From NCBI RefSeq assembly GCF_014489615.1, contig NZ_CP060825.1, positions 2,829,501-2,893,500 on the forward strand: 64,000 nt of DNA. Reading direction: 5' to 3'. Below are positions 58,123 through 64,000 of this stretch, one piece after another. This DNA comes from Streptomyces genisteinicus. Lineage in GTDB: Bacteria; Actinomycetota; Actinomycetes; Streptomycetales; Streptomycetaceae. Under the pieces are notes generated by a model. That model searched no databases. It was not told where the DNA came from and worked only from the letters and a program-made list of their open reading frames with translations. Position 1 is the first letter of the stretch. Each line of letters opens with the position of its first letter. The position numbers and the translations under genes are program-made.

Positions 58123-58530
58123 CTAAGCCACCGGTTCGCGCGCCCGCTCCGGCGGCCGGCGGTCCGGGCCGAGCATGATCGTGCGGGAGACGACGAAGGT
58201 CACCGGGATCGCCGCCCCGGCCGCGATCAGCGGCGCGTACGCGCGGTTCTGCCCGAGCACGTCCACCAGCAGCCACACCCCGCCGGTGGTGACGGCGAAG
58301 TTCGCCGCGTTGGTCAGCGGGAACAGCAGGAACTTCCGCCAGGTCGGACGCGTGCGGTAGGTGAAGTACGAGGTCAGGAAGAACGAGCCGACCATGCTCA
58401 GTCCGAACGCCGCCACATGCGCCGCCACGTACGGCAGCCAGCGCAGCAGCACCAGGTAGAGGCCGTAGTACGTGCCGGTGTTCACCACCCCGACCGACGC
58501 GAACCTGACGATCTGGCCCCGTAGGGTCAT
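58123..58530 (-). CDS. GtrA/GtcA-family polyprenyl-phosphate sugar flippase
   Basis: 135 aa, four membrane helices. IVRFASVGVVNTGTYYGLYLVLL, then SMVGSFFLTSYFTYRTRPTW (the GtrA NY/F-F-TY motif region) and FAVTTGGVWLLVDVLG. Predicted to flip the polyprenyl-phosphate sugar made by the adjacent glycosyltransferase. Its ATG overlaps that gene's stop (ATGA), so the two are coupled. YfhO is divergent next to them. Confidence 0.92.
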   Translation of the reverse strand: MTLRGQIVRFASVGVVNTGTYYGLYLVLLRWLPYVAAHVAAFGLSMVGSFFLTSYFTYRTRPTWRKFLLFPLTNAANFAVTTGGVWLLVDVLGQNRAYAPLIAAGAAIPVTFVVSRTIMLGPDRRPPERAREPVA

Positions 58531-59501
58531 CGGCCTACCAGTTCCCCCGAGCGCCTGTTGCGGTCGTCGTCCTGCCGGGGAAGGCCGGCGTTGGTCGCCT
58601 TCACCAGGAAGTGCGGTCTGCGCTTCACCTCGTAGTAAATACGCCCGACGTACTCGCCGACGACCCCCAGCATCAGCATCTGCACACCGGCGAGCGCGAT
58701 GACCGCCACCAGCAGGGTGACATATCCCGGGGTGTCCACGCCGTTCACCATCGCGACACCGACGATCCAGGACGCGTACACCGTCGCCACGCCGAGCAGC
58801 AGCATTCCCAGATAGATCGCCGCCCGCAGCGGCTTGTTGTTGAACGAGAGCAGACCGTCCAGTCCGTAGTTGAGCAGCTTCCCGAAACTCCACTTGGAGC
58901 GCCCCTGCTCCCGTACCGCGTTCTCGTACTCGAACGTCGTCGTGCGGAATCCGACCCAGGCGAAAATCCCCTTCGAGAAGCGGTTGTACTCGGTGAGCTC
59001 CAGGATCGCGTCGACCGTGCGGCGCGACAGCAGGCGGAAGTCGCCGACGCCGTCCACCAGCTCCACGTCCACCAGCCGGTTGATCAGCCAGTAGTAGGCG
59101 CGCGCGGTGACGGTACGGGTGACCCGGTCGCCCGTACGGGTGCGCTTGGCGATGACCTGGTCGTAGCCCTCGTCGTGCAGCGCCAGCATGCGGCGGACCA
59201 GCTCCGGCGGGTGCTGGAGGTCGGCGTCCATGATGACCACCGCGTCGCCTCCGGCGTGCCGGAGACCGGCGAGCATCGCCGCCTCCTTGCCGAAGTTGCG
59301 GCTGAAGGAGACGTACCGGGTACGGGGATCGGCGCCGGCGATCTCCTGGAGGAGGTCGAGAGTCCGGTCCTGGCTTCCGTCGTCCACGTAGACCAGCTCG
59401 AATTCCTGCCCGAGCAGTTCGAGTTCGGCGGTCACATGGGCGTGGAAACGGCCGATGATCTCCTCTTCGTTGAAACAGGGGACCACTATCGAGATCAGCA
59501 C
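58527..59501 (-). CDS. Polyprenyl-phosphate glycosyltransferase, GT2 (CsbB/GtrB/DPM1-like)
   Basis: 324 aa. GT2 catalytic domain: VVPCFNEEEIIGRFH (residue 6), YVDDGSQDRTLDLLQE (about 38), VIMDADLQHPPELV with the DxD (about 90), and DFRLLSRRTVDAI. Two C-terminal TM helices at about 230-255 and 268-290, followed by EYVGRIYYEVKRRPHFLV, the CsbB/GtrB signature. Transfers a sugar to undecaprenyl-phosphate at the inner face of the membrane. GTG start at 59501 with weak RBS. Confidence 0.92.
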   Translation of the reverse strand: MLISIVVPCFNEEEIIGRFHAHVTAELELLGQEFELVYVDDGSQDRTLDLLQEIAGADPRTRYVSFSRNFGKEAAMLAGLRHAGGDAVVIMDADLQHPPELVRRMLALHDEGYDQVIAKRTRTGDRVTRTVTARAYYWLINRLVDVELVDGVGDFRLLSRRTVDAILELTEYNRFSKGIFAWVGFRTTTFEYENAVREQGRSKWSFGKLLNYGLDGLLSFNNKPLRAAIYLGMLLLGVATVYASWIVGVAMVNGVDTPGYVTLLVAVIALAGVQMLMLGVVGEYVGRIYYEVKRRPHFLVKATNAGLPRQDDDRNRRSGELVGR

Positions 59502-59627
59502 GGAAGAACAACAACCCGCCCGAATGTCGCACCCCGGTGCACCGGATGGCCTGCGGGCGACCATTGCGTGAACTGACGTGCCCGGGCCCCTGATTCCGCC
59601 CTCCGCGCTGGCATATTCGAGCACATC

Positions 59628-62048
59628 ATGAGGAATCCGCTCTCCGCGCGCCGACGGGCCGCGGCCTTCGCAGCGCTGATCACCGCCGGGGCGGTGACCG
59701 CCGGCGACCTCGCCGCCCGCACCTTCCCCTTCGGCCCGCGCACCCGCAGCGTGAACGACCTGGGCAACCAGTTCGTCCCGTTCCACGCCCGCCTGTGGGA
59801 CCTGCTCCACGGACGGACCGACGGGGGCCTGCTGCTCGACTGGCAGTCCGGCTACGGCAGCAACGCGCTCACCGACCTCGGGACCTACCTCACCAGCCCG
59901 TTCTCGGTGCTGGTGGCCCTCTTCCCGCGCGACGGCATCGACCTGGCCGTGTACGTCGTCACCCTGGTCAAGACCGCGGTGGCGGCGGCCGCCATGACCT
60001 GGCTGCTCACCGCCCTCCACAAGGGACGCGGCCGGCGCTGGGCGGCGGGTGTGCTCGGCGCCTCCTACGCCCTGTGCGGCTGGTCCGTCACCGAGGCGTC
60101 GTACAACCCCATGTGGCTCGACGGGCTGATCGCCTTCCCGCTGCTCTGCCTGACCGCCGAATGGGCGCGCACCGGCCGGCGCCCGCTCCTCGGCCCCGTA
60201 CTCGTCGCCCTCGCCTGGACCGCCAACTTCTACACCGCCTACATGGCCGTCCTGGGCGCCGCCCTCGTCCTGACCGCCAGACTGCTGCTCGACGGAACCA
60301 GCGGCCGGGAACGGACCCGGGCGCTGCTGCGCGCGACCCGCACGGTGCTGCTCGGCACCGGGCTCGCCGCCCCGGTCCTCATCCCCGTGTACCTCGGCTC
60401 GACACACGCCTACCCCGGCTGGACCAAGGAGTTCACGCCAGCGTCCTGGACGGACGTGCTCGCCCGCACGCTGCCCGCCACGTACAGCTTCTTCACCCCG
60501 GCGGTCTTCACGGGCGGCGCCACGCTGCTCCTCGCCCTCGCCCTCGCCTTCCACCGGGCCGTGCCCCGGCGCGAGCGGCTGGTGTGGACGGTGCTGACCG
60601 CCGCCGTCGCCCTCTCCCTCCAGTGGGGGCCCACCCACCTCCTCTGGCACGCCTTCGCCACCCCGAACGGCAGCCCCTACCGGCAGACGTTCGTCCTCGC
60701 GGGCATCGCCGTCATCGCCGCCTGGACCTGCCTCTCCCGCGGCTGGCCGGACCGCCGCGCGCTCGCCGGCGGCACCGCCGCCGTACTCGTCCTCGCGCTC
60801 GGCGCCACCGGCAGCGAACTCGCCCGGCGCGAGGCGTACCTGCTCCTCGCGGCGGGCCTCGCCGCCGCCGTCGCCGGACTGGTGCTCGCCGCACGCGGGC
60901 GGGCCGTGGCGGTGGCCGCCGTACTGCTCACGGCGGCCGTGGCGGGGCAGGCCGCGGCGACCACCGCGTACGCAGACCGGGAACGGCCGCTGCGCCTCGA
61001 CCACTATCCGCCGTGGGGCGCCGACCACGACGCCCGCGCCGCCGCCGTCGCGGCCGCCGACGGCTGGCCCGCCTACCGCACCGACCCCGGCCGCACCCAG
61101 CTCACCGCGAACGACGCGCTGCTGCTCGGCGGGCAGGGCGGCGCGTACTACAGCAGCCACACCGCCGACGTGTGGACCCGCACCCTCTCGGCGCTCGGCG
61201 GCGGCTGGACATCGCGCGGGCGCAGCCTCCAGTCCCTGGACAACCCGGTCACGGACGCCGTGTTCTCGGTCGGCGCCCGCATACGGAGCGCGCCCGGTGG
61301 CGAACCGCGGACCGTCCGCCGGGAGGTGCCGCCGCTGGTCACCGTGCGGCCGGGCGGCGGGGAACAGGCCTACGGGGATTCGCCGTTCCGCAACCAGGAG
61401 CTGCTGCTCGGCGCCCGCGTCTACGAACCGGCGGCGGACGGAGCGTGCCGCGCGGGCACAGAGGTCTTCCTCTGGGCCCCCGACTGGACCGGGACCGCCC
61501 GCCTCGGCGACAACCCGCCGCAACGGCTGCTCGGCGGGCAGCCCAAGCGGCGCGCCGCACTCACCCCGCTCGGCACGGCGCACACCGCCGGGGAACGCGT
61601 CACCTACCGGGGCGAGGCGCCCCGGGACGCGGAGATCGGCTGCCTGGACCCGGCCCGGCTCTCCGCCGCCGTGGACGCGCTCCGCCGGACCGGCGCGGTC
61701 TCCGTGGAGGTCTCCGCGAACGGCGTCACCGCGGAGATGCCGCCCGGCAGCACGGGAGTCGCGGTGATCGCGGCGCCCCGGATCGCGGGGTGGTCCTGCG
61801 GAGGGCGTCCGGCGGACGCGTATCTCGGCCTCGTCGCGGTCCCCCTCGACGGAAGCCGCACGACGGTGAGCTGCTCCTTCCGCCCCCCGGGGGTGCTCGC
61901 GGGCGCGGCGGTGGGTCTGATGGCGCTCCTGGGGGTCGTCGCCACCGTGCTGGTCACGAGGCGTACGGGGCGTGGCCCCGCGGGACCGGGCCACGCGCCC
62001 GGGGGGCCGGCTGCACGGGGAGCGGTGCGTGCGGCTGTGAGGGCTTAG
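59628..62048 (+). CDS. YfhO-family GT-C-fold membrane glycosyltransferase
   Basis: 806 aa. About 12 TM helices over residues 10-420, with first-loop acid residues in SVNDLGNQFVPFHARLWD (about 40; GT-C enzymes need an Asp there), then WQSGYGSNALTDLGTYLTSPF, which matches YfhO. A soluble extracytoplasmic domain (~430-770) and a last TM at about 770-790. YfhO in B. subtilis puts GlcNAc on lipoteichoic acid. Divergent from GT2/GtrA, giving all three parts of such a system; acceptor unknown. Followed by repeats. Confidence 0.9.
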   Translation: MRNPLSARRRAAAFAALITAGAVTAGDLAARTFPFGPRTRSVNDLGNQFVPFHARLWDLLHGRTDGGLLLDWQSGYGSNALTDLGTYLTSPFSVLVALFPRDGIDLAVYVVTLVKTAVAAAAMTWLLTALHKGRGRRWAAGVLGASYALCGWSVTEASYNPMWLDGLIAFPLLCLTAEWARTGRRPLLGPVLVALAWTANFYTAYMAVLGAALVLTARLLLDGTSGRERTRALLRATRTVLLGTGLAAPVLIPVYLGSTHAYPGWTKEFTPASWTDVLARTLPATYSFFTPAVFTGGATLLLALALAFHRAVPRRERLVWTVLTAAVALSLQWGPTHLLWHAFATPNGSPYRQTFVLAGIAVIAAWTCLSRGWPDRRALAGGTAAVLVLALGATGSELARREAYLLLAAGLAAAVAGLVLAARGRAVAVAAVLLTAAVAGQAAATTAYADRERPLRLDHYPPWGADHDARAAAVAAADGWPAYRTDPGRTQLTANDALLLGGQGGAYYSSHTADVWTRTLSALGGGWTSRGRSLQSLDNPVTDAVFSVGARIRSAPGGEPRTVRREVPPLVTVRPGGGEQAYGDSPFRNQELLLGARVYEPAADGACRAGTEVFLWAPDWTGTARLGDNPPQRLLGGQPKRRAALTPLGTAHTAGERVTYRGEAPRDAEIGCLDPARLSAAVDALRRTGAVSVEVSANGVTAEMPPGSTGVAVIAAPRIAGWSCGGRPADAYLGLVAVPLDGSRTTVSCSFRPPGVLAGAAVGLMALLGVVATVLVTRRTGRGPAGPGHAPGGPAARGAVRAAVRA

Positions 62049-62088
62049 CCCGCGGGGGGTGCCCGCGGGTGCGGGTGCGTGGTGGGGT

Positions 62089-62258
62089 GCGGGTGTGGGG
62101 GTGGCGCACCCACGCTGCGCGCGGGGTGTCCTTGCCGGACGAGGTGGTTCGGTGCGGGTGTGTGGGTGGCGCACCCACGCTGCGCGCGGGGTGTCCTTGC
62201 CGGACGAGGTGGTTCGGTGCGGGTGTGTGGGTGGCGCACCCACGCTGCGCGCGGGTTG
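62089..62258. repeat. 65-nt tandem repeat after yfhO (2.6 copies)
   Basis: Copies start at 62089, 62154 and 62219 with exact 65-nt spacing. Each has GCGGGTGTG, GGTGGCGCACCC, ACGCTGCGCGCGGG and TGTCCTTGCCGGACGAGG; the third diverges into the inverted-repeat element. Confidence 0.85.
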
Positions 62259-63048
62259 TCCTCAGACGCCGGACAGGCTTTGTTGCCCGGTCGGGCATGT
62301 TTCTTCTGTGCGGGCGGGGGTGGTGCACCCCCGCTCCGCGCGGGTGTCCTCAAACGCCGGACGGGCTTGAGTTGCCCGAACCGGGTCCGCACCGCCGGAC
62401 GAAAGTTGCGGGTCCCTCCGGAGGCTAGAGCGCCCGCTCGCCCCAGACCTACGTCGCCCTAACTGGACGACCGTCGGGCGCTTACGCCTCCTGCGCGCCC
62501 CGTGTCCGCGGCGGACGCACCGGCCGGACGGGGGGAGGGAGCAGTTCCGGCTGCGGGTAGGTGGGTGCAGGGGGGCCGTCCGAGAGGACACCTCGCGCGC
62601 GCAGCGGAGGTGGGAAAGCCACCCGGTCCCGCGATTGAGGACACGGCACCAGGCCATGCCGCGAACAGCACACGCGGCCACAGATGCTCACGACGACCGG
62701 GGCCGCGGACGAAGAGACAGCCCCGACACCGGCGGGCCGGTACGTTCCCCGGGGACACGGGGCGCGCAGGAGGCGTAAGCGGCCGACGGTCCTCCGGCTA
62801 GGGCAGGTCAAGTCTGGGGCGAGCGGGCGCTCTAGCCTCCGGAGGGACCCGCAACTCCCACTCCACGCACCGGACCAGCGCCGTGCAACCCAAGCCCGTC
62901 CGGCGCTTGAGGACACCCGCGCGCAGCGGGGGTGCACCACCCCCGCCCGCACAAAAGGCGCAAGCCCAACCCCGCACCCAAGCCCGTCCGGCGTCTGAGG
63001 ACAACCCGCGCGCAGCGGGGGTGCGCCACCCACACACCCGCACCCAAA
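62219..63048. repeat. Large inverted repeat (~290-nt arms, ~250-nt centre)
   Basis: Left arm 62219-62506 is an imperfect inverted copy of 62754-63048. Nearly identical shared blocks include GGGTCCCTCCGGAGGCTAG, AGCGCCCGCTCGCCCCAGAC and CTTACGCCTCCTGCGCGCCC. Each arm holds two copies of a GCGCGGG-TGTCCTC-ACGCCGGAC motif. No gene is credible in 62049-63090. The predicted small proteins on both strands (GGGAPPLRAG-type) are repeat-encoded artefacts. Confidence 0.85.
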
Positions 63049-63090
63049 CGGAACCCGCGCCCCCGCGGACACCGCACCCGCCCCCGCGGG

Positions 63091-64000
63091 CTACGCGCTG
63101 AAGCGTTGTTGGCGGGCGAGGGCGCGGCGCAGCTCCCCCGGGAAGGGGTGGTAGGGGCCGTACGCCAGTTCCGCGTCGTAGAGGAGGGACCTGAACTGCC
63201 CCTGGGCCGCCGCGTGGTCGCCCACGGCGAGGAGGAGGTGGCCGATCCGGTGCCGGACCTGGAAGGCCCGGTCGCGGTCCGTGGTCTCGTAGTACGGCAG
63301 GACCGCCCGGTACTCCGCCAGGGCGGCGGCGGGTTCGCCGAGTTGCTCCAGGCACTGGGCCGCGTCGTGGCGGAACTGGAGGGTTCCCGGGTCGGACGGG
63401 CCGGCCTCCGCCGTGCGGTCGTCGGCGAGGCGCCGCAGCTCCGGCAGGGCGCGGCGGTACTGGCCGTCGTCCATGAGGGTGGCGGCGTACTGCTTGCGCA
63501 GGATGCGCACGACGGGTGACCGTTCGCCGTGTTCGGCGGCGGCCGCCGGGAGGATGCCGCCGAGGACGTCGACGGCCCGGGTGATGCTGCCTTCGCCGAG
63601 GAGCCGTTTGACCTCGTCGACCGCGGCCGCGACGTCCGGGCGGGGTGCGGGGACGGCCGGGGGTGTGACGGGCTGCGGCGGCACGCCCGCGCGGTCGGGC
63701 CAGGGGGCGTGGGGGCGTACGAAGGGCCGGGTCGGGTCGAGGGGGCCGGTCCGCCCGCCGGGTGACGGCAGCAGGGGGCGGAGGGCTTCGTAGACGTCCT
63801 GCGCCCCGGACGGCCGGTGCTGGGGGTCCTTGGCGAGGAGGTGGAGGACGATCGCCTCGAGCGCCTCGGGGATCTCGGGGCGGAGCTGGCGCACCGGGAG
63901 CGGCGGTTCGTGGAGGTGCCGGTGGAGTACGCCGAGCGCGGTGGAGCCGGCGAACGGCACGGTGCCGCTGAGGAGTTCGTGGAGCAGCACGCCGAGGGCG
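63091..64000 (-). CDS. Serine/threonine protein kinase, C-terminal part (N-terminus beyond window)
   Basis: The 5' end lies outside the window. The visible N-terminal ~70 residues are the last kinase subdomains: LGVLLHELLSGTVPFAGST and LLAKDPQHRPSGAQDVYEAL with the conserved Arg of subdomain XI. A Pro-rich linker follows, then a TPR-like helical region (LRKQYAATLMDDGQYRRALPEL, FRHDAAQCLEQLGEPAAALAEY, RHRIGHLLLAVGDHAAAQGQF). Cytoplasmic Hanks-type kinase with a protein-binding tail; no PASTA domain or TM in the visible part. Confidence 0.85.
   Translation of the reverse strand, partial: ALGVLLHELLSGTVPFAGSTALGVLHRHLHEPPLPVRQLRPEIPEALEAIVLHLLAKDPQHRPSGAQDVYEALRPLLPSPGGRTGPLDPTRPFVRPHAPWPDRAGVPPQPVTPPAVPAPRPDVAAAVDEVKRLLGEGSITRAVDVLGGILPAAAAEHGERSPVVRILRKQYAATLMDDGQYRRALPELRRLADDRTAEAGPSDPGTLQFRHDAAQCLEQLGEPAAALAEYRAVLPYYETTDRDRAFQVRHRIGHLLLAVGDHAAAQGQFRSLLYDAELAYGPYHPFPGELRRALARQQRFSA

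Noticed and set aside
62482..63072. Small proteins rich in RAG/CARVSS motifs around the inverted repeat
   Set aside because: They are encoded by the dispersed GC-rich repeats in several frames and on both strands, without a ribosome-binding site or domain.

Overview
High-GC (roughly 72%) actinobacterial chromosome, almost certainly Streptomyces. The strongest pointers are a tRNA-Leu with anticodon UAA (bldA), a SigI/ArsI/PrsI-type sigma switch, a secreted Rpf gene behind a c-di-AMP (ydaO) riboswitch, Rex-type boxes upstream of ndh, GTG/TTG starts and long perfect hairpin terminators. Gene order looks like a conserved core segment of the Streptomyces chromosome. No integrase, transposase or CRISPR array was seen.

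Layout. 1-9.3 kb: truncated UDP-sugar dehydrogenase; a CGNR-zinc-finger regulator divergent from a VOC protein; the operon purK-purE-dipeptidase-degenerate dipeptidase; a GtrA protein; a two-component system. 9.8-15.4 kb: POT peptide transporter, prsI/arsI divergent from sigI, an NmrA-type oxidoreductase. 15.6-21.1 kb: histidine-utilisation operon hutU-(M20 amidohydrolase)-hutF-hutI. 21.3-25.6 kb: SRPBCC protein, frameshifted APC permease, and a four-gene roadblock cluster whose first gene carries the only in-frame TTA codon I found. 26-36.5 kb: MurR/RpiR regulator with a palindromic site, cystathionine beta-synthase, SGNH hydrolase, thiolase, small conserved genes, BI-1 membrane protein, PQQ-propeller lipoprotein. 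36.6-37.8 kb: bldA and a 1.1-kb remnant between a 34-bp direct repeat of the tRNA 3' end. 38-48.8 kb: FtsX-type ABC exporter, Cfa-type methyltransferase, NDH-2, LuxR regulator, subtilase, two-domain VOC protein. 48.8-54.7 kb: ppx, DUF501, ftsB, enolase, two Rpf genes. 54.8-64 kb: P450, mazG, SurA-like lipoprotein, a GtrA/GT2/YfhO glycosylation set, a 0.8-kb inverted-repeat region and the 3' end of a Ser/Thr kinase.

How the parts connect. bldA decodes UUA, so the roadblock gene at 23.4 kb should be translated only when charged bldA tRNA is available, and its ATGA overlap would pass that control to the next gene. Cell-envelope functions recur: Rpf muralytic enzymes, ftsB, the polyprenyl-phosphate glycosylation trio, SurA-like lipoprotein, dipeptidases and a MurR-type regulator.

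Most notable: the bldA-flanking att-like remnant, the GTPase-less roadblock cluster with a TTA codon, the complete CsbB/GtcA/YfhO-like trio, a dipeptidase paralogue that has lost most metal ligands, and a 25-bp minisatellite that sets the enolase C-terminus.
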